In this document: one piece after another, positions 25,105 through 34,466 of the stretch | Layout: each line of letters opens with the position of its first letter | Numbering within the stretch: position 1 is the stretch's first letter | Source: Bedellia somnulentella | Lineage: Eukaryota > Arthropoda > Insecta > Lepidoptera > Bedelliidae | Assembly: GCA_963576735.1 (NCBI GenBank) | Contig: OY755173.1 | Coordinates: 7,162,873-7,226,872, forward strand | Reading direction: 5' to 3' | Length of the DNA: 64,000 nt | Notes under the pieces: generated by a model | Databases searched by the model: none | Told to the model about the DNA's origin: nothing | The model's input: only the letters and a program-made list of their open reading frames with translations | Made by a program: the position numbers and the translations under genes

Positions 25105-25215
25105 GGGTCAACTACAGTTCCATCGAATTGTTCCGCGCCGCAACATCACGGGCCAAAATGGCCATGATGATAGCCGACCTCCGATAGGAAATGGCACCCA
25201 AAGAAGAAGGAGATG
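25105..25215 (+). repeat. LINE 3'-end fragment
   Basis: The plus strand can be read as SRAKMAMMIADLR, a stop, then EMAPKEEGDAT, which resembles the C-terminal end of non-LTR retrotransposon ORFs in Lepidoptera, followed by an AAGAAGAAGG end. Broken and very short. Confidence 0.4.
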
Positions 25216-25243
25216 CAACTTACCTTTCAGAGATATATACTTT

Positions 25244-25483
25244 TATACATACATATTTTCACAGCCATAAATCCTGGTAGCCAGAGCTTCAGAGCTAGAA
25301 ATTCCTCAGACACATTTGAAAGTTGATCGGGGACAAGATGGCAGAAATAAAGAATCGTTTGTGATGGATTTCCAACCGCATCGCCCAAAAACCACTTTAA
25401 CAAAGCCCCAAACTCTTAGTCGCTTCGTACGACACCAGTGGGAAGAAAGGGGTAGTGACATTCTAAGCCGGCACTCCAAGACA
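25244..25483 (-). mobile_element. TATG-tail SINE with 15-base TSD
   Basis: AGAGATATATACTTT flanks it at 25229-25243 and 25484-25498, the longest TSD of this family here. Minus strand has all blocks from the CGGCTTAGAATGTCACTACC head to the short GTATGTATA tail. It shares the GTGACATTC variant with the copy at 9851. Confidence 0.9.
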
Positions 25484-25498
25484 AGAGATATATACTTT

Positions 25499-27970
25499 CA
25501 CATAATATTAAATTTATATCGAAATGCATTTGTGTGCCAGCGGTCTGGAGATTAGTTGACAACGTCGCAATGAACAAAGTTGTATTCAAGTTTGGTGCAA
25601 CAGAAGTTTGTTGTGTGCCCTTAAATTGAAACTGCTTCCCGTTTTAACGTCATCCTGCGAACCAATTTGAATTTTGTGCATTAATTGTTTAAAGCACTGT
25701 GGATATACATATAAGAGCGGTTTTTAATAGGACGATAACGTAATTTAATTCTATGTTCTATTGTGCTTTTATTAAATTATGTTTAATATTATTTCGAGCT
25801 GTCGTGTTTTGGCCATGGTTTCATATAAAACGCAATAATCTAGATACGAAGTTACAGTTTTAAAATACTTTAAATCAGTATGTCTCGTATTTTGTCCGAA
25901 TACTTTGTTTAGTCTGAGTTCGAATTCAAAGGAACACAAATTTAAAGGATTATTATCATGATGTTTCCGTCTTCTGTTGGTCACAAGTCATCCAAGAAGA
26001 AGATGATGATTAGCTTCTGCTGCTAGCTTTTTACAGTTTATCGTTACCTTTCTATAAGTTATTTAGTTAAATAGTCTTTGAAAACTTCTTTCATAAAATT
26101 TTCAATATTCTGAAGCACCTAAATATACAAATAACATCTGAGGCAATGTTAAGTGTTACATTTTTAATACTATCAATCTAGTTTACAAATCCACATATCT
26201 AAATAATAAAAAACTTCGCAATGCATCAAATACCATCAAAATCAAGTATACTAAAATCATTTTCATCCAAAATTGTATCCGGGTAATTAATTACAAAGAG
26301 AAATCACTTTCATATTTTTATTAATCGAATGGGTCGTTCCGTTTTCAAATTCCCGAAACCCGAGTAAGTAATGTTAGTACACAATGAATAAACGCGTAAA
26401 AAGTAATATATATTGCGGTTGTGCGCGTTATGGGCGATTCTGAATGTGTCAGTTAGTAATTTATAGGCAATGTGTTTTTTGTGGGGTCTCTCACTTGACC
26501 TCATAAAACACAGAGTTGGCTGCAGGGCGCTCGAATCCGAGAGCCCTCAACTGGAGCGCTTGATTCTATCGAAAGTGGTAAAAACATACGATCGCCACTT
26601 GATAAAAAAGCCTATAGTAACTGTAAAAATGCTTCTTCCGACATTTTAAAGGAACACTCTTCATAAATTTTATTTTATTGTTAGAAAATTTGAATTACCT
26701 CTCTTGGATTCTTTTGGACAATTCTACAAGGCCAAGTGAATTAGAAAAATACTGTTTACTGAACATGAAAAAAAAAATCATACAAAAAATATTTACTTTT
26801 GCTTCTTTAGATGTTTTGACACACTTTACCACATTCATCCTTTTTTGTAAATAAAAAAAATATATAAATTTGCTATCAATCTCACGTAAAATACGTTAGA
26901 GATTTGCTATACTACTGAATCAATGCCAATTGGTCACCTTTATACAAATTGCCTCAAAAGCGAATACATAAGCATAAAAATCCTCATCTGAAAAATATCC
27001 CTTATTTATAAGTATCAAAGCGCAATTTTACAACACAACACTTTTAAAACGTAACTTAACGTATATACGTTAAGGTGATATTAGCCGTCTCGTCAGAATC
27101 ATAATTTGGCTTGAAAGATAGTCCAAGACAATGGTGTCCCTTGAGTATTCAATTGCATATCGCATATCCGTTTGAGAACTAACCTGATCTTGTATGCCAT
27201 AATTCCAATACAGAGTTGGCTTAGAATAACATTAACTCATTACTTCCCTTGGGTGTCTCACAAGAGTGATGGGGTTTTGTGCGATGTTCAAAGATTTTCT
27301 TATTTTGAAGATCCGAGAGTATAGATCCGAGAGTACGAGTATAGGCAAAGGCAAATCAGAAAACAATAATGACATTTTGAGCATTCATATATGTATACAG
27401 ATAATATTTTGGCTCCTTTTGTAACGAAATTGTAATACTTTTCTGTTAGATTACCATATAGTTAAATAATTGCAAAAAAATACCCTACGTCTGAGTATAT
27501 TTATGAGTAATTCAGGCGACCCATGCACTCTATGATAGCACACTAATAGCAAAATTATACCTCATCAAAATAGTAGTCTAAAACACGTCAAATTTACTAT
27601 AATTTCAATAACTTCTCTGAACATTAAATTGGGCTCTTAAAATAACAATGACAGAGCCTTTGCAAATAACGAATCACTTCATTAGTTTCACAAAATAGCT
27701 TTGTCAGTACAAATAACAGTTGGAATGACTGAGGTAGACTTCTGAGTGAGAGGTTCCTACTTTACCCGAGGTTGGAGCCTTGCCAACACCCATACACATT
27801 TAACGGAGCAATTTTATTTGCAGGACACAATTTTAAAGCACCTTTTAAATGCTTATAGAACACGGATTTTTCTGGTATTTGCAAGTATTTGATTATAACA
27901 AAAAAGTATACATATATCTTGGGCAGAAGATATGCTGTTGGAAATATAATATATAATTCAGACTATAACA
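25499..27970. other. AT-rich intron, nothing recognised
   Basis: One small GC-richer hairpin at about 26536-26557 (GGGCGCTCG with CGAGAGCCC). No coding exon or RNA gene was seen. Confidence 0.4.
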
Positions 27971-28055
27971 TAATTTAATGTTTTTTGACATGAATTCCTC
28001 ATGTGGGGATTATTACTCATAAATAAAAGATGTTATTAAAGGAAAGAAAAATTTT

Positions 28056-28100
28056 GACACTGGCGGGGTTCGAACCCGCGACCTTCGGGTATACGCCCCC
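28056..28100 (-). ncRNA. tRNA-like 3' half, inverted
   Basis: Minus strand from GGGGGCGTATACCCG to CAGTGTC; the 5' half is absent. Forms the inner end of the perfect inverted repeat with 28200-28244. Confidence 0.7.
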
Positions 28101-28171
28101 ACTACACTTACACTACTTGAACGTGTAAAAAAGAAACAAAGGATAGAGAAATTTCGCGCTGGATGCCAACT

Positions 28172-28244
28172 GACACTGTAGCTCAGTTGGCAGAGCGACG
28201 GGGGCGTATACCCGAAGGTCGCGGGTTCGAACCCCGCCAGTGTC
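28172..28244 (+). ncRNA. tRNA-like sequence, unit 1
   Basis: 73 bases. Perfect 7-base acceptor stem GACACTG/CAGTGTC, D-stem GCTC/GAGC, and T-stem GCGGG/CCCGC with loop TTCGAAC. The anticodon arm is abnormal: CGGG/CCCG encloses an 8-base loop GGCGTATA with no U at the position 5' of an anticodon. A- and B-boxes are intact, so polymerase III transcription is plausible, but a decoding tRNA is unlikely. Confidence 0.7.
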
Positions 28245-28486
28245 AAAATTTTTCTTTCCTTTAATAACATCTTTTATTTATGAGTAATAATCCCCACATG
28301 AGGAATTCATGTCAAAAAACATTAAATTATGTGATAGTTAGGCGTTTCCAACATTTGCATTCTATCTGAAAAGGTAGACAAGTGGCCGTCCGAATTAGTT
28401 AAAATTCGGAGGTAGGAAACGCAAACACTACTTGAACGTGTAAAAAAGAAACAAAGGATAGAGAAATTTCGCGCTGGATGCCAACT

Positions 28487-28559
28487 GACACTGTAGCTCA
28501 GTTGGCAGAGCGACGGGGGCGTATACCCGAAGGTCGCGGGTTCGAACCCCGCCAGTGTC
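28487..28559 (+). ncRNA. tRNA-like sequence, unit 2
   Basis: Identical to the copy at 28172 in all stems and in the 8-base anticodon loop, 315 bases downstream. Confidence 0.7.
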
Positions 28560-28801
28560 AAAATTTTTCTTTCCTTTAATAACATCTTTTATTTATGAGT
28601 AATAATCCCCACATGAGGAATTCATGTCAAAAAACATTAAATTATGTGATAGTTAGGCGTTTCCAACATTTGCATTCTATCTGAAAAGGTAGACAAGTGG
28701 CCGTCCGAATTAGTTAAAATTCGGAGGTAGGAAACGCAAACACTACTTGAACGTGTAAAAAAGAAACAAAGGATAGAGAAATTTCGCGCTGGATGCCAAT
28801 T

Positions 28802-28874
28802 GACACTGTAGCTCAGTTGGCAGAGCGACGGGGGCGTATACCCGAAGGTCGCGGGTTCGAACCCCGCCAGTGTC
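28802..28874 (+). ncRNA. tRNA-like sequence, unit 3
   Basis: Same as the two upstream copies. The unit ends 36 bases later at the TSD, within TTTATTTA. Confidence 0.7.
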
Positions 28875-28923
28875 AAAATTTTTCTTTCCTTTAATAACAT
28901 CTTTTATTTATCAGACTATAACA

Positions 28924-29641
28924 CCCGATATAAATAACAATAGAAATCTTAAGGACTTGAAATTCTTCAGCCTCAGTTAAAAGTTGAGTATAGAAAATAT
29001 TACGAAATAAACGATGTTTGGTGGTGGGGTCTCCATCCTCCAGTTATTAGTTTGTTTTATTTTATGGGAAATAATAATGGTTCCGAAAAATAAATGAATC
29101 TCCGACTACATCTGCCCGCCTATTATTCTAATAAACCAGCGTTTTAATAAATTACCGACAAAAAAATCCAAAACATACCGAAAAAAATTAATAAATTTAA
29201 CCAACACCTATGAACAGGATCAAATTACATTTTTACTTACAAATATATTTAACTTCGAGTAATAAAACTAATCTTCCGAATAAAATACTGAACCTCCGAC
29301 AAGTTTATCCGTTTGGGGCGTTGGGGATTCTAAAGCCCCCTGCAGGTGAAGAAAAGTTAGGTCACATTTAGCTAGGTTAGGTTATGTATAAAACGAGCGA
29401 GCGAAGCGCAGCGGAGCGAGCACCTTAAATGCATAAACCCTATCAAACATGTAGTGTAATTTATGAATAACTTGTAGGCAAGTAAAGGTAAAAATTAGAA
29501 ACAGTTGTTATCGGCAGAACATAATTTTACTTGGTAGAAAAGTATTGTGGCAATAAACAGACATATGAATTTTTCGAAGATTTAAGTATGTCATCCGGTC
29601 GTTTCGTCATTTTTTCTCCGACAAAAGTTGTCGGAAATTTA
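28924..29641. other. Intron between retroposon and TIR element
   Basis: Includes GAGCGAGCGAAGCGCAGCGG at 29395-29420 and a TAGGTTAGGTTATG step, motifs seen in dispersed lepidopteran repeats. CCGACAAAAGTTGTCGG near 29618-29634 is a short palindrome. No gene was seen. Confidence 0.35.
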
Positions 29642-29971
29642 CGGCCGGTTTCACATCTGAGAATTCAACGATAAAAGCATCTCAAACCGTATTTAAGTAC
29701 GTACTTACCAAAATTACGTTTCTGATTTGATGAAATATTGTAATTTAATCAAGTTTTGATTAAATGATCAAAATTTTGCGCATCAGTCAAAAAACTGACC
29801 TAAATGTCGAAATTTGCGTTTCTGAACTCGTTTGACAATACTCAAACAGTCATCATCGCAGATTTGAGTGAGTGACAGTTAAGTTGTCGAAATCGGCTTC
29901 TTAAACGTTGCTCCAATTTGTAGTTGTGAAATATTAGACTATAAACACATTGTTTTCGACATTATTCTGAA

Positions 29972-30070
29972 GATGTCTACGGATACATCGTTATCTTCAC
30001 TAGAGGAACCACAGCAGATACCTCAGAGGCAAATACGCCGTCGCCGAGGAGTTCCAATCAACGCTTTTTG
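29972..30070 (+). pseudogene. Possible first exon or remnant of an element protein
   Basis: A 32-codon frame MSTDTSLSSLEEPQQIP.. followed by a basic RQIRRRRGVPINAF end. Its place about 330 bases inside the left TIR suggests the start of the element's plus-strand gene, now ending at a stop. There is no domain to confirm this. Confidence 0.3.
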
Positions 30071-30802
30071 AAAAAAATTGTCTGTCTGTATGTCCGGTCA
30101 TCACGTTAATTCTACTGAACATCAAAAAAACATAATTTTTACCTATATGGCTTCTCATATTTACACAATTAATTTTTTCATCGAACGACTTTATTAGACT
30201 CTTCATTAATAGTCTATTTGGAAAAAATAAGGGTTTCATCCATTTTCATCAAAATAAATGTTCATTTAATTGCACAGGTCTGCAATGGTTTTCCCCTTTC
30301 AGTTTTGATGACTGATTTGGATAGATTTTGGGGCGCTGATTACAGGAAAAATATTTAAAAAATTCCATCACGTCAGGTTTTTTAGTTATTTAGCATCGTT
30401 TAATTTTTCCAAAATTACCTAGGCCTTCCTAGTTTTTAAATAATATTTTATTTAAATCGATTCGAATTAAAAAAAATTGCACTGAATGCATAAGACACTA
30501 ATTTATGAGTTCTAATAAATATAAAATTAGTTAAATAAAACTTAATTAACTAAGTGACATACCTTTATTATAAAAAAAAATAGGATTTTTGAGTCATTTG
30601 CTAAATACCTCGTTTCTAGTAGACTTAATGTTTTTTTTTTATAAAAATTCACTTAAATCGTTAGAAAAGAGTTAATGAAGGTAGATGATATATATTTTTT
30701 GTATAAATAGCAATATCATTTTTTCTACAAATCCGTACTTCTGTGCAATTCATAACGCTCACTTGAAAAATGTCATCGCGAAAGTGTAAGAGATAAGTGG
30801 GG

Positions 30803-31357
30803 ATGATAAAACAATTTGTAAAGGCGCTAAACAAAGAAGGAGAAGGTTTTAAATATCTACACCAAATATTTCCGTCTCTCTCTGAAGCTAAACTGAAAGA
30901 AGGTATATTCGTTGGTCCGGACATAAGAAAATTGATGAAAGATACAGCTTTCGATGAAAAATTGAGTGAAATTGAGTTAGAAGCCTGGCAATCTTTTAAG
31001 GAAGTAGTAAGACATTTCCTAGGAAACCACAAAAGCCCAAATTATGAAGAAATTGTGGAGAAAATGATTGAAAATTACGGAAAAATGGGATGTTCGATGA
31101 GCATTAAACTTCATTTCCTTAATTCACATTTGAACTACTTTCCTGATAACTTGGGAGCTATAAGTGAAGAGCAAGGCGAAAGATTTCACCAGGATTTGAA
31201 GGAGATGGAACGTCGCTATCAGGGAAAGTGGAATAAAACAATGATGGCAGACTATTGTTGGCTGTTAAAGCGAGATGATGCAAGTCGCAATTTCAAGCGA
31301 AAATCTCACAATCGGAGCTTCAGTGAAAAAAAAGCAAGATACCACAAAAGTATTTGA
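30803..31357 (+). pseudogene. C-terminal fragment of an uncharacterised arthropod repeat-family protein
   Basis: 184 codons are open from the first ATG. Segments such as KQFVKALNKEGEGFKYLHQ, EGIFVGPDIRKLMKD, EEQGERFHQDLKEMERRYQG and MMADYCWLLKRD look like the end of a protein found in many copies in arthropod genomes and usually left unnamed. I know no biochemical role for it. The copy is probably truncated at its front, since relatives as I recall them continue upstream of the KQFVKAL segment, and the ATG lies right after broken sequence. The end is basic (KRKSHNRSFSEKKARYHK). It sits inside the TIR element and may be its second gene or a separate insertion. No splice signals are needed for the visible part. 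Confidence 0.6.
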
Positions 31358-31710
31358 TATTTTTATTTATTTTTTTATTGTCCCCCAAATATATTTTTAA
31401 TGTTTTAAAGTCATGTAATTGTTTCTTAATTGTAATAAAAAATAAATACTCAAATAAAGTCGTGTTTTTTTCAATTTTACAAAGTAGGGATTTTTCAAAA
31501 AACTGAGGGTGATAGAAAAAAACCAAGTACATATTCGTAATCTACGCACCAAAATACCCCAAGATCAGCATTCAAATCCAAAAGGGGAAAATAAAAGTTA
31601 AAATTTGCAGGTCTGTGTTGTTTGTCAATAGTATGACTACTAGATATAATTATAGCTTAATTCAAAGCTAACACCACAGATAATATAATACTATACTAGT
31701 CTAACACTAA

Positions 31711-31790
31711 CGTCTTCGTGGCTTAGCGGTATGCCGTTTGGTTAATAATAATCGATCGGAAGACCCAGGTTCGAATCTCAAGGACTACAA
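31711..31790 (+). repeat. tRNA-like SINE head
   Basis: CTTCGTGGCTTAGCGGTATG (A-box type) and CCCAGGTTCGAATCTC (B-box type) spaced about as in a tRNA. It resembles the head at 4025-4115, so both may be one SINE family. The arms do not pair well enough for a tRNA gene. Confidence 0.55.
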
Positions 31791-32149
31791 TTTTTTTTGG
31801 CTTTTCCGTTAGCTTAGAATAATAGGAAGCACTATTCCTTCTTTTTCACATTCAGCTATGCGAATATGTATGAATAAAGATAATTGAAAGTACTTTCATA
31901 CATTCCTACATTCCATGAATTTTACGTGTTTATTTGGTAGGTCTGAGAATAAATTTATAACTTTTGGTTTTATAACTATGTTTACACTTATATTCCCATA
32001 GATATATTATGCAATACTTACGCATAAAATAAATATTATATAGTTTACAGTTTTTATACATTTCTGTATCTAGAAATTTGAAACTTGATGCGATTGTCTG
32101 ATATAACCACTACAAAAAGGAATATATGAAATTCATCTATCAATCATTC

Positions 32150-32270
32150 ATGAGTATATACTTACGGCTATAAACCACAAAAAAGGGTAGCCACAGCTTC
32201 AGAGATAGTAATTATTTATCCACTTTTGGAAGTTGAATGGGGCCTAGTAATGACTTAAAAACCCTCAATA
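32150..32270 (-). mobile_element. 5'-truncated TATG-tail SINE
   Basis: ACTTACGGCTATAAACC, GGGTAGCCACAGCTTCAGAG and CCACTTTTGGAAGTTGAATG on the plus strand are the reverse of the family's 3' half; the middle is deleted before GACTTAAAAACCC. Confidence 0.7.
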
Positions 32271-32500
32271 TTCTTTATATCTATTGCAACGCCAGCGGGA
32301 ATATAAGTATAAAAAAACGTAAAAATAATAAAGCATTTTCTATTCAATGTTCAGCAATCATTTCTGAGCAATTGTTTATTTGTATTTTGATGCAACTTAT
32401 ATGAAAATAAAAAAAATATCCGATTTCTTTTTGTTTTATTAAAAAAAGGTACATAAAATTATTTAACAACAACCAAGTTTAATTATAATCTATATCTATA

Positions 32501-33916
32501 TCATTTTTTCTTCAGGTCTTTAATTTTATTTTCATATGTAATAGAATCTGTTTCAAACTCTTCATGCGATTCCTCGATTATGATTACATCTTTGTTTTTT
32601 TCCATAGCTATCTGTAAATCAAGCTTAATAGTTAATATTAATTGTAAAACCTAAAGAGAAAAGAGACCATCTTCCCACATTTTTAAATGTTTTATATTCA
32701 TGTGTTATGAGAGGAATTATTAGACTTTTTTGTGCATATAAACTCAATTTTCATTCCCTTAATTGAACAGTAATTATGAGAGGAATTCCAGGAAATAATG
32801 TAGGTATATTGTCACTCTTGCAATCAAGACACTCTTTTGTGAAAATGGGACAATCGGTGTCGCCACCAAGAAATATACATACACATACAACCTACACTCT
32901 AAAATCATAACTCTACCGTGTTCAGTTTGGTAAAAAGGTACTTAATATTTTGTTATGGTTTATGAATAAAATAAATAAATTAATTAGCTGTGTAGTGTTG
33001 GCTTAGAATAATACTACCCCATTTCTTCCTGTGGGTATATGTATGAGGCGACTAACGTTATTGGGGCTCGAAAGGGATTTTTGGGAGATGCAGTTGGAGA
33101 CCCATCACCAAGAACCTTTATTTCACCATCAATTCCCCACGCAACTTCCAAAAGTGGCTGAGGAATTTCTAATTCCTTAGCTCTGGCTACCCCTTTTAGG
33201 GATTTATAGCTGTGAGTATATGTATGTATAAAATAAAAAGTTTAACTTACATTTTCATTGACCTCATCAACTGATTGAGAATTGTGTTCTATCAGTATCT
33301 CATTGATATACTTTTGTTTCTGAAAATAAATATTAATTCATTTACAATCAATAATTTATTTAATATCATTTGTTAATTTAATTCGCTTCGCATTGTCCAG
33401 GTACAAAAACAGCAAAAGATTGAAGGTGTCAATGATGTCAGTCAATAAACTATAAAACTAACTAAATATTCTTATAACAGCCGGAATACGCATTTTATTA
33501 CTGAATATTTAAGTTATGGAAGTATTTAAATAATTATTTACTGATATTCTAATATAATAATCATAATTTTCTAACTCACATTCTCACCGTGGTGCCGATG
33601 TGCACACGCTATTATATTGTTTTGTAATAGATGTCCAGGATTCCTTCTTTCTATGAGTAAAATTTGCACTCAATGACACCATTGTATCTGTAACATGAAC
33701 CCTGACTCACCATCCAAACCAAAAAGTTTATAAGATAAAAATATATTTAAGTCATACATAGAAGGTTCTAGTTCCAACAGAACGAAAAACTTATTTGTCT
33801 TAAAATAATGGAAAAGTGAAAAAGCTAACAAGTACTCACTTTGCTGCGATTGAGAGGAGATTTTCTTTCTCCTCGAGGGTGTATTTGGGAGACCTTTTTT
33901 TAAATTCTTTTTCCAT
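32501..33916 (-). pseudogene. Broken Myb/SANT-like DNA-binding protein gene of the TIR element
   Basis: Four minus-strand exons with matching splice signals. 33916-33840 starts MEKEFKKRSPKYTLEEKENL and ends before GTGAGT. 33687-33588 begins after TTACAG and contains GVIECKFYS, then, one frame over, KKESWTSITKQYNSVCTSAP. 33319-33251 begins after TTTTCAG (KQKYINEILIEHNSQ) and ends before GTAAGT. 32611-32501 begins after TTTACAG and ends DLKKK-stop. The first two exons give the start and first helices of a Myb/SANT-like domain, the kind that helps Harbinger transposases bind DNA. A single-base frameshift in exon 2 and a phase jump to exon 3, implying a lost middle exon, make it a pseudogene. A SINE (32986-33230) sits in its last intron. 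Confidence 0.65.
32986..33230 (+). mobile_element. TATG-tail SINE nested in an element intron
   Basis: All blocks from GTGTAGTGTTGGCTTAGAAT to TAGCTGTGAGTATATGTATG are present. AATAAAATAAA-like sequence occurs on both sides, but the TSD is not sharp. It is younger than the TIR element that contains it. Confidence 0.88.
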
Positions 33917-34466
33917 GTCTAGTCCCCCTGCTCGGTGTTACTTAATTAATTAACCACGAAAGATTACACGTAACTCCGTAAATATCTTTCCTCATTTACA
34001 GCAAGCAAGAACTACCGATACCGAACAAAGCAAGCATTTTCATTATAATTTTGATTGACGTGACGTTACGTTTGATAACAATAATTGGTTTGGTGTATGT
34101 ACGTTCCGTTGCCCAGTTTTATTGTTTGTTTATTTCTATTTTTCATTTAATTAAATGGTCTCAAAACCTCATAATAAATGTAACTACTAATAAAATATTA
34201 TTGAATCAAGTTTGTGGATACAATTTGCTAATTAATATAAAATATAATTAATGAAATATAACTTCATCGGTATTACCGGTTTTTGTAGGTAAATTGAAAC
34301 GTTCATAGATTTTGATTAAAATCTTAACTGAATGCTTTGTTGATCACATTATAGCAGCGAGCAGTGTTTGTTCTGTGAAACACCTTAAACTTAAGTACTT
34401 ACTTAGAGTTTGATAAAAAAATCAACTGATTAGAGCTAGAATGCTCAGATGTGAAACCGGCTGTTA

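Larger units (their letters stand above)
28110..28905 (+). repeat. 315-base tandem units (two full plus partial)
   Basis: Units begin at CACTACTTGAACGTG around 28110, 28425 and 28740, period 315. They are almost identical; one visible change is CCAACTGACAC versus CCAATTGACAC in the third. Near-identity points to a recent origin. The repeated minus-strand frame LAGFEPATFGYTPP is read through the tRNA-like sequence and is not a gene. Confidence 0.93.
27971..28910 (-). mobile_element. Multimeric tRNA-like retroposon with internal inversion and 13-base TSD
   Basis: TCAGACTATAACA flanks the whole 940-base block at 27958-27970 and 28911-28923. The left 130 bases are, on the minus strand, a tRNA-like 3' half plus the family's 3' end (CCCCACATGAGG..CATTAAATTA). 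The rest, 28101-28910, is in the opposite orientation and holds a tandem array of 315-base units with three tRNA-like segments. 27968-28100 and 28200-28332 are perfect reverse complements over 133 bases. The layout fits target-primed reverse transcription of a multimeric RNA with twin-priming inversion. Confidence 0.85.
31358..32500. other. Interior of TIR element between its two gene remnants
   Basis: AT-rich, with a tRNA-like head at 31711-31790 and a SINE fragment at 32150-32270. No further coding was seen. Confidence 0.4.
29642..34463. mobile_element. 4.8-kb DNA transposon with 25-base TIRs and TTA duplication (PIF/Harbinger-like)
   Basis: The left end CGGCCGGTTTCACATCTGAG (29642) matches, on the other strand, CAGCCGGTTTCACATCTGAG at 34463; over 25 bases there are two differences. 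TTA flanks both sides (29639-29641, 34464-34466), the target size typical of PIF/Harbinger. It encloses a broken Myb/SANT-like gene on the minus strand, which fits the two-gene plan of that superfamily, and a plus-strand protein fragment that does not look like a Harbinger transposase. Two SINE copies and a tRNA-like head are nested inside. Superfamily placement is an inference. Confidence 0.65.

Noticed and set aside
28342..28422. Hammerhead ribozyme (retrozyme) in the 315-base unit
   Set aside because: A three-stem fold is possible, but the sequence has CTGAAAA where CUGANGA is needed, and no properly placed cleavage site was seen on either strand.
28013..28900. Three similar minus-strand open frames beginning MLLKERKILTLAGFEPATFG
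   Set aside because: They are read antisense through the tRNA-like units and their flanks; this LAGFEPATFG peptide is a common false call from tRNA repeats.
28110..28905. CRISPR-like array or tRNA gene cluster
   Set aside because: Units are 315 bases without unique spacers, the context is eukaryotic intron, and the anticodon arm is not that of a normal tRNA.
31711..31790. Functional tRNA gene
   Set aside because: A- and B-boxes are present but the acceptor ends do not pair and the anticodon arm cannot be formed.
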